The notes under the pieces: generated by a model
Seen by the model: only the letters and a program-made list of their open reading frames with translations
What the model was told of the DNA's origin: nothing
Database searches by the model: none
Part shown: positions 16,709 through 25,249 of the stretch, piece by piece
Position numbering within the stretch: the first letter of the stretch is position 1
Layout of the letters: each line of letters opens with the position of its first letter
Origin: an uncultured Ruminococcus sp.
Lineage (GTDB): Bacteria; Bacillota; Clostridia; Oscillospirales; Acutalibacteraceae
Direction: 5' to 3'
NCBI GenBank assembly: GCA_902766885.1
Contig: CACXFS010000010.1
Coordinates: 30,127-94,126 of the forward strand
DNA: 64,000 nucleotides
Program-made: the position numbers and the translations under genes

Positions 16709-17497
16709 GTGATAAAAGAAGTAATCGGCGTTGGTGAAACAGAGCTTGACGCTCTTAACGACGCAAAAAGACAGCTTGGTCTTGATGAAACAGACGAGGT
16801 TGAATTTGAACTTATCCAGCGTGCCGAGAAAAAGAAGTTCGGTCTTTTCGGCGGCGCTCCCGCAAAGGTAAAGGTAACACTCAAGGCTACTCCCGAAGAC
16901 AAGGCTGAGGAATTTCTGAGAAATGTCCTCGACAAGATGAATCTTCAGAGTGTTGTAATTGAAAAGAAATCAATCGAAGGCGGCGTTGAGTTTGACCTTT
17001 CGGGTGAGGACGTTGGCTTTGTAATCGGCAGACGAGGCGAAACACTCGACTCTCTCCAGTACCTTACAAGCCTTGTTGCAAATCATGCAGACAGCGGCTA
17101 TTTCAAGGTTACAATCAACACAGGCAACTACAGAGAAAAAAGAGAAAAAACTCTTGAAATTCTCGGCAGAAAGCTTGCTTTCAAGGCTGTCAAGACAGGC
17201 AGAAAGACAAATCTTGAGCCGATGAATCCCTATGAGAGAAGAATTATCCACACAGCCGTTCAGAAGGTAAACGGAGCTATTTCTTGGAGCGAGGGCGAGA
17301 ACGCTAACCGTCACGTTGTTATCGGACCCGACCCTAAGGCTAAGAACAATTTCCACAAGGGCGGCTACAACAAAGGCAGAGGCGGCAGACGTCCCTACAA
17401 CGCTAACCGCAGTCATAATTCTGCTCCCGCTAATCCCGACAGAAAGCCCCTCAACGAGGGCGACGGCACAGGTCTTTACGGAAGAATTGACAAGTGA
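16709..17497 (+). CDS. jag: RNA-binding protein Jag/KhpB
   Basis: Jag/KhpB is an RNA-binding protein linked to cell elongation and division in Firmicutes. The GTG start at 16709 follows AAAGGTG and gives 262 residues. An N-terminal Jag-N domain (GVGETELDALNDAKRQLGL, ending in KKKFGLFGGAPAKVKV) is followed by a KH domain with VGFVIGRRGETLDSLQYL, then an R3H domain with MNPYERRIIHTAVQKV. The C-terminal roughly 55 residues are low-complexity, rich in Gly, Arg and Asn. A family F palindrome begins directly after the stop codon. Confidence 0.95.
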   Translation: MIKEVIGVGETELDALNDAKRQLGLDETDEVEFELIQRAEKKKFGLFGGAPAKVKVTLKATPEDKAEEFLRNVLDKMNLQSVVIEKKSIEGGVEFDLSGEDVGFVIGRRGETLDSLQYLTSLVANHADSGYFKVTINTGNYREKREKTLEILGRKLAFKAVKTGRKTNLEPMNPYERRIIHTAVQKVNGAISWSEGENANRHVVIGPDPKAKNNFHKGGYNKGRGGRRPYNANRSHNSAPANPDRKPLNEGDGTGLYGRIDK

Positions 17498-17778
17498 GTC
17501 GAGTGCCTCGACACGCAATTTTCGCAAAATGAGCTAAATATTTTGCAATTAATATGCCCGTCAATTTTGGGCTGAATCCTATAAAGTTTTAAAAGGGCAG
17601 AGCAATCTGCCCTTGTTTTGTAATATTAACAGTGTTTTTACTGAACATAATCTGTAGGGAACGTCTTGACCGTTCCCTACACTATATTATTAAAATATTG
17701 ATTCGGAGATTTGCGTGTCGAGACACTCGACAGATCTTTAATTCTGAATTACGCATTCCGAATTAAAAATGGTGAACT
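17498..17778. repeat. Repeat mosaic with terminator between jag and mnmE
   Basis: Two family F palindromes in opposite orientation flank this gap, at 17498-17518 and 17709-17731. Between them are the likely jag terminator (AAGGGCAG with CTGCCCTT at 17593-17614, then tgttttgt) and a solo family A palindrome, GGAACGTCTTGACCGTTCC, with tgtag and ctaca ends at 17653-17682. Family G units follow at 17741-17767, just before mnmE. Confidence 0.75.
17593..17621 (+). terminator. Terminator of the rpmH-jag operon
   Basis: An eight-base stem, AAGGGCAG with CTGCCCTT, has a six-base loop and is followed by a T-rich stretch. Confidence 0.7.
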
Positions 17779-19146
17779 ATGAACGAAAAAACAATTGCCG
17801 CTATCAGTACCGCACAGGGCGAGGGCGGAATCGGCGTAATAAGAATTTCGGGTGACAATGCCCTTGAAATTGCCGACAGAATTTTTAAAAATATAAACAA
17901 CAAGAAAATCACCGAGATGAAGGGTTACACAGCCGCCTTCGGCAAAATTTGTCACAACGGCGAGGAAATTGACGAGGCTGTCGCACTCGTCTTTCGTGCG
18001 CCCCACAGCTACACAGGCGAGGACGTTGTCGAGCTTTCGTGTCACGGAGGAATTTATCTGACAAAGCAGGTTCTGCGTGCCGCACTTTCGGCAGGCGCAT
18101 ATCCTGCTCAGGCAGGCGAGTTTACCAAGCGGGCATTTCTCAACGGCAAAATTGACTTAACCGAAGCCGAGGCTATTATAGACTTAATCAGCGCAAAAAG
18201 CAAATCTGCCGCAAGAGCCGCTCTTTTTGTTAAGGACGGCGCACTCCGCAAGAAGATTGACGGTGTAAAAAACGATTTGCTCTCGCTTGTATCTCACCTT
18301 TCCGCCTGGGCGGATTATCCCGAGGAGGATATTGCCGAGGTCACCGACGATATGATTTCCGATATGTGCAAAAATTCGATTGCAACCCTTGAAAAACTGC
18401 TTGCAAGCTACGACAGCGGTCAGGCGGTCAAGCAGGGAATAGATACGGTAATCGCAGGCAAGCCGAATGTCGGCAAAAGCACGCTTATGAATCTGCTTTC
18501 GGGTTGCGAAAAGAGCATTGTCACTGACATTCCCGGAACGACGAGGGATATTGTTGAGGACACCGTTCTTGTCGGCGACGTTATTCTTCGCCTAAGCGAT
18601 ACGGCAGGTCTTCGTGAAACCGAGGACGCTGTTGAGAAAATCGGTGTCGACAGGGCAAGAAAGCGCCTTACACAGTGCGGACTTCTTCTTGCGGTATTTG
18701 ACAACAGCCGTGAGCTTGACGACGAGGACAAGGCTTTGCTTGATTCTGCAAAGGACGTTCCCTCAATTGCAATAATAAATAAAACCGATCTTGAACAAAA
18801 ACTTAATATAAACTATATTTCAGAAAATATCAGCAAGATAGTATATATTTCAGCCGTAAACGGTGAGGGACACGATGAACTTGTCAAAGCCGTTGAAGAA
18901 ATTGCAGGAACGGCAAACCTCAATCCAAGCGAGGGAATACTCTCAAACGAACGCCAGAGATTAGCAGTAGCTAATGCGCTGAACTCAGTCAGAGAGGCTG
19001 AAAACGCACTTTCAATGGGAATGACATTTGATGCGGTGACCGTTTCACTTGAAGACGCAATTTCGGAGCTTTTGGAGCTGACAGGTGAAAAGACGAGCGA
19101 CGAGATAATAGACCGAGTATTCCACAACTTCTGCGTAGGTAAGTAA
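17779..19146 (+). CDS. mnmE: tRNA modification GTPase MnmE
   Basis: MnmE works with MnmG to install the 5-carboxymethylaminomethyl group on wobble uridine 34 of certain tRNAs. The 455-residue protein has an N-terminal folate-binding domain (TIAAISTAQGEGGIGVIRIS) and a helical domain. The G domain has G1 AGKPNVGKSTLMNLL, G2/G3 DIPGTTRDIVEDT and SDTAGLRETED, and G4 INKTD. The C-terminal catalytic Cys is in FHNFCVGK. The length is normal. MnmG follows after 115 bp. Confidence 0.97.
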   Translation: MNEKTIAAISTAQGEGGIGVIRISGDNALEIADRIFKNINNKKITEMKGYTAAFGKICHNGEEIDEAVALVFRAPHSYTGEDVVELSCHGGIYLTKQVLRAALSAGAYPAQAGEFTKRAFLNGKIDLTEAEAIIDLISAKSKSAARAALFVKDGALRKKIDGVKNDLLSLVSHLSAWADYPEEDIAEVTDDMISDMCKNSIATLEKLLASYDSGQAVKQGIDTVIAGKPNVGKSTLMNLLSGCEKSIVTDIPGTTRDIVEDTVLVGDVILRLSDTAGLRETEDAVEKIGVDRARKRLTQCGLLLAVFDNSRELDDEDKALLDSAKDVPSIAIINKTDLEQKLNINYISENISKIVYISAVNGEGHDELVKAVEEIAGTANLNPSEGILSNERQRLAVANALNSVREAENALSMGMTFDAVTVSLEDAISELLELTGEKTSDEIIDRVFHNFCVGK

Positions 19147-19261
19147 GCAACGTGACGTTGCATCCAGCTATGCAAATAGGCATTTTATTTTTTAAGCAAT
19201 TATATTTATTAATTCCGAATTACGCATCCGAATTCCGAATTGAATTATTGGAGTTGATTAT

Positions 19262-21130
19262 ATGACAACTTATTTTGCAGGCAATTACGACGTTGCCGTT
19301 ATCGGCGCAGGCCACGCAGGCATTGAAGCCGCACTTGCGTCTGCACGACTCGGCTGTAAAACTGCGATTTTTACTATAAATATGGACGCTGTCGGCAACT
19401 GTCCCTGCAATCCGTCAATCGGCGGAACTGCAAAGGGACATCTTGTGCGTGAGATTGACGCCCTCGGCGGTGAAATGGGCAAGACGGCTGACGAATGTTT
19501 CTTACAGTCTCGTATGCTCAATCGAGGAAAAGGTCCTGCCGTTCATTCACTGCGTGCGCAGATTGACAGGCGCAAATATTCCGACACTATGAAACACAAG
19601 CTTGAGTTGCAGAAAAACCTTGAACTCCGTCAGGCTGAAATTACTGACATTCAGAAATCCGACTACGGCTACACTCTTACTACGAGAATGTTGGCTGTTT
19701 ACGAGTGCAAGGCTGTTATTATTGCTACAGGCACATACCTCGGCGGACGAATTTTTGTCGGCGAGGTTTCCTACGAAAGCGGCCCCGACGGAATATTTCC
19801 TGCAACCGAGCTTGGCAAAAGCCTTAAAAATCTCGGACTTCCTCTGCGCCGTTTCAAGACAGGAACTCCTGCGAGAGTTCTCAAAAGCTCCATTGACTTC
19901 TCGGAACTTGAAGTGCAGAAAGGTGACGAGCCGCCTCAGCCGTTTTCTTACGAAACCGAAAATCTCGGTGAAAATAAGGTTGACTGCCACATAAGCTGGA
20001 CAAATGAAAATACTAAACAGGTCATTCTTGAAAATATCCACCGTTCTCCTCTCTATGCAGGCAGGATAGAGGGAGTAGGTCCTCGCTACTGTCCGAGCTT
20101 TGAGGACAAAATTATGCGTTTTAAAGACAAACCCCGTCATCAGCTTTTCATTGAGCCTTGCGGACTGAGTACCGAAGAAATGTATTTGCAGGGAATGAGC
20201 TCATCGCTCCCCGAAGAAGTACAGCTCAAATTCTACCACACAATTAAAGGTCTTGAGCACTGCGTGATTATGCGCCCTGCATATGCTATTGAATACGACT
20301 GCGTTGACCCGCTTGCTATGAACGCTACGCTTGAATTCAAAGACTTTCCGAACCTCTACGGTGCCGGTCAGTTCAACGGAAGTTCGGGTTACGAGGAAGC
20401 CGCCGCACAGGGAATTGTTGCAGGAATCAACGCCGCATTAAAGGTGCTCGGCAGAGAGCAGGTTATTTTCACTCGTGACAATTCCTACATCGGTACGCTC
20501 GTTGACGACCTTGTGACTAAAGGTGCAAACGAGCCGTACAGAATGATGACCTCACGCAGTGAATACAGGCTTGTTCTCCGTCAGGACAACGCTGACGAAA
20601 GGCTGACGCCCCTCGGATATGAAATCGGACTTATCAGCGAGGAGCGTTACAATAAATTTCTTAAAAAGCAGGAGCAGAAGAAGGCTGAAATCAAACGCCT
20701 GAAATCAACCGTAATTTCACCGACTGAGGAAATAAACAAGATACTTGTTTCACGTGAAACATCTGAAATAACAACAGGTGTTCGTCTGATTGACTTGCTC
20801 AAACGTCCTCAGCTCGGTTACGAGGAACTCAAAGCTGTTGACACAGACAGACCAAAGCTTGACCCGAATATTTTTGAACAGGTAGAAATTGAAATAAAGT
20901 ACGAGGGTTATATTCAGAAACAGCTAAAGCAGGTTGAGCAGATGAGAAAGCTTGAAACAAAGCTTTTGCCAAAGGATTTTGACTACCGTGAAATCAAGGG
21001 TTTGCGGCTTGAGGCGCAGGAAAAGCTGAACAAAATCAAGCCGTTGAACATCGGTCAGGCATCGAGAATTTCGGGCGTATCACCTGCCGACATCAGCGTT
21101 CTGCTGATTTGGCTTGCGCAGAACAAGTGA
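19262..21130 (+). CDS. mnmG: tRNA uridine-5-carboxymethylaminomethyl modification enzyme MnmG
   Basis: MnmG is the FAD- and NADH-dependent partner of MnmE. The 622-residue protein has the FAD-binding start VIGAGHAGIEAALASARLG, the signature CNPSIGGTAKGHLVREIDA and NAD-binding segments. It also has the family motif QLFIEPCGLSTEEMYLQGMS and a C-terminal helical domain for MnmE binding (ISGVSPADISVLLIWLAQ). A perfect parS site lies inside the gene at 20746-20761. rsmG follows 11 bp after the stop codon. Confidence 0.97.
   Translation: MTTYFAGNYDVAVIGAGHAGIEAALASARLGCKTAIFTINMDAVGNCPCNPSIGGTAKGHLVREIDALGGEMGKTADECFLQSRMLNRGKGPAVHSLRAQIDRRKYSDTMKHKLELQKNLELRQAEITDIQKSDYGYTLTTRMLAVYECKAVIIATGTYLGGRIFVGEVSYESGPDGIFPATELGKSLKNLGLPLRRFKTGTPARVLKSSIDFSELEVQKGDEPPQPFSYETENLGENKVDCHISWTNENTKQVILENIHRSPLYAGRIEGVGPRYCPSFEDKIMRFKDKPRHQLFIEPCGLSTEEMYLQGMSSSLPEEVQLKFYHTIKGLEHCVIMRPAYAIEYDCVDPLAMNATLEFKDFPNLYGAGQFNGSSGYEEAAAQGIVAGINAALKVLGREQVIFTRDNSYIGTLVDDLVTKGANEPYRMMTSRSEYRLVLRQDNADERLTPLGYEIGLISEERYNKFLKKQEQKKAEIKRLKSTVISPTEEINKILVSRETSEITTGVRLIDLLKRPQLGYEELKAVDTDRPKLDPNIFEQVEIEIKYEGYIQKQLKQVEQMRKLETKLLPKDFDYREIKGLRLEAQEKLNKIKPLNIGQASRISGVSPADISVLLIWLAQNK
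20746..20761. promoter_or_regulatory. parS centromere-like site inside mnmG
   Basis: TGTTTCACGTGAAACA is a 16/16 match to the bacterial parS palindrome bound by ParB/Spo0J. It is read in frame in mnmG as part of VSRETS, so the coding sequence accommodates it. The location 3.4 kb from parB is typical for origin-proximal parS. Confidence 0.93.
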
Positions 21131-21141
21131 TAGGTGACAGA

Positions 21142-21855
21142 ATGAACATTAAAGAAATCATAAAATCAGCTACGGCTGACTACAAAATTCAGCTTACCGA
21201 AAATCAGCTTGAACAACTTGAAAAGTATTTTAAATTGTTAGTTGAATGGAACGAGAAAATCAATCTCACAGCAATTACGGACGAACAGGGAGTTGCTGTA
21301 AAGCACTTTGCCGACAGTCTTTCACTATTTAATTGCGTTGATATTCCCGAAAATTCGACGATAATCGACGTCGGCACAGGCGCAGGTTTCCCCGGAATTG
21401 TGCTTAAGATTGCACGTCCGGACATTAAGCTTACTCTGCTTGACAGTCTGCAAAAGCGCCTTAACTTTTTAGATACTGTTTTGTCGGAGCTCTCTCTTGA
21501 CGCAACGCTCATTCACAGCAGAGCAGAGGACGGAGGACAGGACATTGATTTGCGTGAAAGCTTTGACTTTGTTGTTTCCCGTGCAGTTGCAAGGCTGAAT
21601 GTGCTTGCAGAATATTGCATACCGTATGCAAGGCTGAGCGGTAGCTTTATTGCTATGAAAGGTCCTGACGCTGAAACCGAAATAGCAGATGGCAGAAAAG
21701 CAGTTCAGACGCTCGGCGGAAAAATTAAAAAAATACACACATTTTCACTTGCACTTGACGGAGGAGAGAGGACTATTATAGAAATTGAAAAGATTGCTCC
21801 CACTCCCGACAAGTACCCCAGAAACTACGGCAAGATAAAAGCAAAACCCTTATAA
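21142..21855 (+). CDS. rsmG: 16S rRNA m7G527 methyltransferase RsmG
   Basis: This SAM-dependent enzyme methylates N7 of G527 in 16S rRNA. It is 237 residues from the ATG at 21142, preceded by TAGGTGAC. The open frame reaches back to 21109, inside mnmG, but that start lacks a ribosome site. SAM-binding motif I is IDVGTGAGFPGIVLKIARP, motif II is LTLLDSLQKRLNFLD, and FVVSRAVARLNVLAEYC and FIAMKGP follow as in all RsmG proteins. It completes mnmE-mnmG-rsmG. Confidence 0.96.
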   Translation: MNIKEIIKSATADYKIQLTENQLEQLEKYFKLLVEWNEKINLTAITDEQGVAVKHFADSLSLFNCVDIPENSTIIDVGTGAGFPGIVLKIARPDIKLTLLDSLQKRLNFLDTVLSELSLDATLIHSRAEDGGQDIDLRESFDFVVSRAVARLNVLAEYCIPYARLSGSFIAMKGPDAETEIADGRKAVQTLGGKIKKIHTFSLALDGGERTIIEIEKIAPTPDKYPRNYGKIKAKPL

Positions 21856-21860
21856 TTCTG

Positions 21861-21886
21861 AGGACAGCGTTATGCTGTCCTTTTCT
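21861..21886 (+). terminator. Terminator after rsmG
   Basis: GGACAGC pairs with GCTGTCC around a five-base loop and is followed by ttttct. Confidence 0.75.
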
Positions 21887-22046
21887 GTTTTCATAATTCG
21901 ACAATGTTTTTAGAAAATTACCATTTTTTACCAAAACAATATAAAAAAGTTGCTCACAAACCGACACACATCGCATAGGGAAAGTGTTATTATAATAGCA
22001 CAGGGACAACCCCTGAAGGACAAATGAGGACACGGGGCGATCAGGT

Positions 22047-22874
22047 TTGAATTTAATAATTAAAAATGAAAACAAAATCTCTGACATACCCATAATTAAA
22101 ATCAGACCTAACAAAGCTCAGCCCAGAAAGGTTTTCAATGAAGAAGACCTCAACGCTCTGTCGCAGTCAATCACAGAAAACGGTATTCTTCAACCCCTTA
22201 CTGTTCGAAAGGTGAGTGCTACGGAATATGAGCTGATTGCGGGCGAAAGACGACTTCGTGCTTCCGTTCTGGCAGGACTTCGGAAAGTTCCCTGTATAGT
22301 AATCAAGTGCTCCGAAAAAGAGTCAGCAGTATATGCTCTCCTTGAAAATCTCCAACGAAGCGACCTCGGCATGTTCGAGGAAGCTCGTGGGATTTCAAGG
22401 CTGATACGCAGATACGGACTGACCCAGCAGGAGGCGGCTGTCAAGCTCGGCAAAACACAATCCACAATTGCAAACAAGCTAAGACTGTTAAGACTTACAT
22501 ATGAAGAACAGGAATGGATTGAAAACGCAGGACTGAGCGAACGCCACGCAAGAGCGCTGTTAAAGCTCGGTGATGAAGGTGCAAGGCGAGAGGCTCTCTC
22601 GAAAATCATCTCCGAAAACCTAAATGTTCAGCAATCAGAAAATCTTATAAATCTGATGCTAAATTCAAACCCTAAAAACGATAAAAAACAGGGTTTCAGC
22701 AAAGCGGTGATAAAGGACGTCAGAATATTTGTAAATACAATCAACAAAGCTATTGACACAATGCGTCTTGCGGGAATAGACGCACAGTCGGATAAAACCG
22801 ATACAGACAATTTTATCGAATACACAATACGAATTCCCAAAAAACAAATAACTGACGAAGAAAAGACTGCTTAA
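22047..22874 (+). CDS. noc: ParB-family nucleoid occlusion-type protein (Noc)
   Basis: This is a ParB/Noc-family CTP-binding DNA-sliding clamp. The 275-residue protein has the N-terminal motif IKIRPNKAQPRKVFNEEDL, the CTP-binding box YELIAGERRLRASVLAG, ENLQRSDLGMFEEARG, a helix-turn-helix (LTQQEAAVKLGKTQSTIANKLRL), and GLSERHARALLKL. Its place right after rsmG and before soj-parB matches noc in Bacillus, so I name it Noc. A second true parB copy is the alternative. The TTG start is weakly supported. It overlaps the stop codon of an eight-codon ATG frame at 22024-22050, which has GAAGGA upstream. Confidence 0.85.
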   Translation: MNLIIKNENKISDIPIIKIRPNKAQPRKVFNEEDLNALSQSITENGILQPLTVRKVSATEYELIAGERRLRASVLAGLRKVPCIVIKCSEKESAVYALLENLQRSDLGMFEEARGISRLIRRYGLTQQEAAVKLGKTQSTIANKLRLLRLTYEEQEWIENAGLSERHARALLKLGDEGARREALSKIISENLNVQQSENLINLMLNSNPKNDKKQGFSKAVIKDVRIFVNTINKAIDTMRLAGIDAQSDKTDTDNFIEYTIRIPKKQITDEEKTA

Positions 22875-22968
22875 TCGGTGCAGAAACGCACCAAATCAAA
22901 TTACTTTCCAGTTGGATGCGAAAGCATCCGTTCCACTCATACCCATTTCCTTATCTAAACCCCTTGCG

Positions 22969-22998
22969 AAAAGCCGTACAGAAATGTACGGCTTTTTG
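22969..22998 (+). terminator. Terminator after noc
   Basis: AAAGCCGTACA pairs with TGTACGGCTTT around a GAAA tetraloop and runs into a T-tract. The stem is perfect. Confidence 0.85.
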
Positions 22999-23049
22999 CT
23001 TTTTTAGTCCGTTATATAAGTCGGCGATTAGCTAAAAGTAACATTTTAG

Positions 23050-23128
23050 TGTAGGAAACGGTCTTGACCGTTCCGCTGATTAAAAACTAACTTATGTTTT
23101 TTTGGAACAGTCAAGACTGTTGCCTACA
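23050..23128. repeat. Family A paired-palindrome element upstream of soj
   Basis: It carries AAACGGTCTTGACCGTTCC and GGAACAGTCAAGACTGTT with gtgtagg and cctaca ends. One arm of each outer pair has decayed (ggaaac, gttgcc). Confidence 0.8.
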
Positions 23129-23239
23129 TTTAATTATAAAAATATAAAACATATACAGTACTTTACTTTATCAGTCGGGTAAAAGTTATATACATACAAT
23201 CCGACTTTTATGCTCAATTTACCTGCGGAGGAACTCCGC

Positions 23240-23255
23240 TGTTTCACGTGAAACA
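23240..23255. promoter_or_regulatory. parS site upstream of soj-parB
   Basis: A second 16/16 match to TGTTTCACGTGAAACA lies about 140 bp before soj. It may load ParB and may also take part in autoregulation of soj-parB. Confidence 0.93.
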
Positions 23256-23303
23256 ATTTATCTGCCAAACATTTAAAAAATCTCATTATTTTTTAAAATA
23301 TGC

Positions 23304-23332
23304 TTTAAAACACATTATAAATATGCTATAAT
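23304..23332 (+). promoter_or_regulatory. Promoter of soj-parB
   Basis: TTTAAA (23304-23309) and TATAAT (23327-23332) are spaced 17 bp apart with a TG-like extension (tgctataat). The -10 lies about 50 bp upstream of the soj start. Confidence 0.6.
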
Positions 23333-23380
23333 TTAAAAGTATTATCAATACGCCGGAAAATAATTTATAAGGTGATTATC

Positions 23381-24154
23381 TTGGCAAAAATTATAGCAAT
23401 ATCAAACCAAAAGGGCGGTGTAGGCAAAACCACAACCGCCGTTAATCTTGCGGCTTGTCTTGGCGCACAGGGCAAAAAAACTCTGCTCGTTGATGCTGAC
23501 CCTCAGGGAAACGCAACAAGCGGCGTCGCAATTGATAAAAGCAAGGTAAAATATTCAACATATGACATTTTAGTTGAGGGGGCTAAGGCTGAACAGTGCG
23601 TTCTGACAACACCTTACGAAAATCTGCACATTCTCCCGTCAAGTCTTGATTTGGCGGCGGCAGAGCTTGAAATTGCAGAAAAAAGTCACCGTGAGGCACT
23701 GCTCAAAAATGCGCTCTTGCCGATTAAGCAGTATTACGATTACATAATCATCGACTGTCCTCCGTCACTCGGACTTATTACAGCAAATGCACTTACCGTT
23801 GCAGACACATTTTTAGTTCCTATTCAGTGCGAATATTACGCACTTGAAGGACTGTCACAGCTTATGAATACGGTAAGGCGAATCAAACGCCAGTACAACT
23901 ATTCAATAGAGCTTGAGGGCGTTTTGCTGACAATGTATGACGGCAGACTCAACCTTACTCAGCAGGTAGTAAACGAAGTCAAAAAGTTCTTTCCGGGCAA
24001 GGTTTTCAAAACCGTCATTCCGAGGGGCGTAAGACTTTCGGAGGCACCGAGCTTTGGTATGCCCGTAATCTACTACGACAAATCCTGCAAGGGCAGTCAG
24101 TCATATATGGAAATGTCAAAGGAAATTATAGCAAAGGAGCGACATAATGGCTAA
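23381..24154 (+). CDS. soj: Chromosome partitioning ATPase ParA/Soj
   Basis: Soj is a Walker-type ATPase that moves ParB-parS complexes and modulates DnaA. The protein begins MAKIIAISNQKGGVGKTTTA, with the deviant Walker A KGGVGKTT, then LLVDADPQGNATSG, DYIIIDCPPSLGL and a ParA C-terminal region. I choose TTG at 23381, since AAGGTG lies 7 nt before it (257 residues). A GTG at 23372 is in frame but falls on the Shine-Dalgarno. It overlaps parB by 8 bp. Confidence 0.95.
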   Translation: MAKIIAISNQKGGVGKTTTAVNLAACLGAQGKKTLLVDADPQGNATSGVAIDKSKVKYSTYDILVEGAKAEQCVLTTPYENLHILPSSLDLAAAELEIAEKSHREALLKNALLPIKQYYDYIIIDCPPSLGLITANALTVADTFLVPIQCEYYALEGLSQLMNTVRRIKRQYNYSIELEGVLLTMYDGRLNLTQQVVNEVKKFFPGKVFKTVIPRGVRLSEAPSFGMPVIYYDKSCKGSQSYMEMSKEIIAKERHNG

Positions 24155-24995
24155 AAAATTAGGCGGACTCGGCAAAGGACTGAACGCCATTTTTATAGAA
24201 AACGACAGCGAGGATAACAACGGAAGCGTAACGCTGAAAATTTCCGAAATAGAGCCGAACCGTTCTCAGCCGAGAAAAGAGTTTGACGAAAAAGCACTCA
24301 GCGAGCTTGCTGAAAGCATCTCAAAGCACGGACTTTTACAGCCGTTGCTTGTGCGTCCGTTGCCTTTAGGCGGTTACCAGATTGTAGCAGGTGAACGACG
24401 TTACCGTGCATGCCGAATGGCGGGAATAACGGAAGTCCCCGTAATCATCCGAGAACTCGGCGACACAGAAACAATGGAAATTGCGCTGATTGAAAACCTA
24501 CAGCGTGAGGACTTAACCCCGATTGAAGAAGCACTCGGCTATCAGGTACTTATTGACGAGCACGGCTTTTCACAGGAAGAAGTTGCACAGTCGGTTGGAA
24601 AGTCAAGACCTGCTATTGCAAACTCTCTAAGACTTTTAAAACTTCCGCAGAGTATTCTGGATTTGGTGTCGGACGGAAAAATCTCGGCAGGTCACGCAAG
24701 AGCGTTGCTCACACTTGAGGACGAAAAGCTGATGCAGGAGCTTGCCGAGGAGATAATCAAGAAGGATTTATCCGTTCGTCAGGTTGAAAAAATCTGCAAA
24801 CAAAAGCCTAAACCCGAAAAAGAAGAAACTCCCGAAAAGAAACCGTCGTTCTACAGTATGGTAGAGCTTGCTCTCAACGAAAGCCTCGGCAGAAAAATCA
24901 AGGTTTCAAAGAATAAAGGCAAACAGGGCGGAATTTTGCAGATTGAGTTCTACTCAGACGAGGAGTTAACGGAACTGTCAAATAAATTAAAATAG
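24147..24995 (+). CDS. parB: Chromosome partitioning protein ParB/Spo0J
   Basis: ParB binds parS and spreads by CTP-dependent clamping. The 282-residue protein has LGGLGKGLNAIF near the N-terminus (typical of Spo0J, absent from Noc). It also has EIEPNRSQPRKEFDEKAL, the CTP box YQIVAGERRYRACRMAG, ENLQREDLTPIEEA, a helix-turn-helix (FSQEEVAQSVGKSRPAIANS) and GHARALLTLE, followed by a C-terminal dimer domain. The overlap with soj implies coupling. Confidence 0.95.
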   Translation: MAKKLGGLGKGLNAIFIENDSEDNNGSVTLKISEIEPNRSQPRKEFDEKALSELAESISKHGLLQPLLVRPLPLGGYQIVAGERRYRACRMAGITEVPVIIRELGDTETMEIALIENLQREDLTPIEEALGYQVLIDEHGFSQEEVAQSVGKSRPAIANSLRLLKLPQSILDLVSDGKISAGHARALLTLEDEKLMQELAEEIIKKDLSVRQVEKICKQKPKPEKEETPEKKPSFYSMVELALNESLGRKIKVSKNKGKQGGILQIEFYSDEELTELSNKLK

Positions 24996-25249
24996 AAATA
25001 TTTAATTTACAATTAATAACTAACAATTGAAGTTCACTTCACTCCAAATTTTAAATAGTGAGTGTTGTATGGAAAAGATTGTTTTCTGCGGATTGATTGA
25101 TATATCGGAAATATTTAGGGACGTGTAGGAACCCGTCCCCTACGAAATGAAATACAAACGTTTCCTCTATATCCGTAGGGGACGGCTTTCCAGACGTCCC
25201 ATTAATAGTAGATTGTTAATTAAAATATATTAATTGAGGAGAAATAAAA
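24996..25249. repeat. Repeat mosaic between parB and serS
   Basis: A family C hairpin (gggacgtgtaggaacccgtcccc) is at 25119-25145 and a family B hairpin (taggggacggctttccagacgtccc) at 25172-25200. The core tgttgtatggaaaagattgtt and ttgatatatcggaa precede them. No gene is seen. serS is preceded by GAGGAG. Confidence 0.7.

Noticed and set aside
23381-24995. Plasmid-type partition locus
   Set aside because: The genes lie in the conserved rsmG-noc-soj-parB chromosomal order with consensus chromosomal parS sites.
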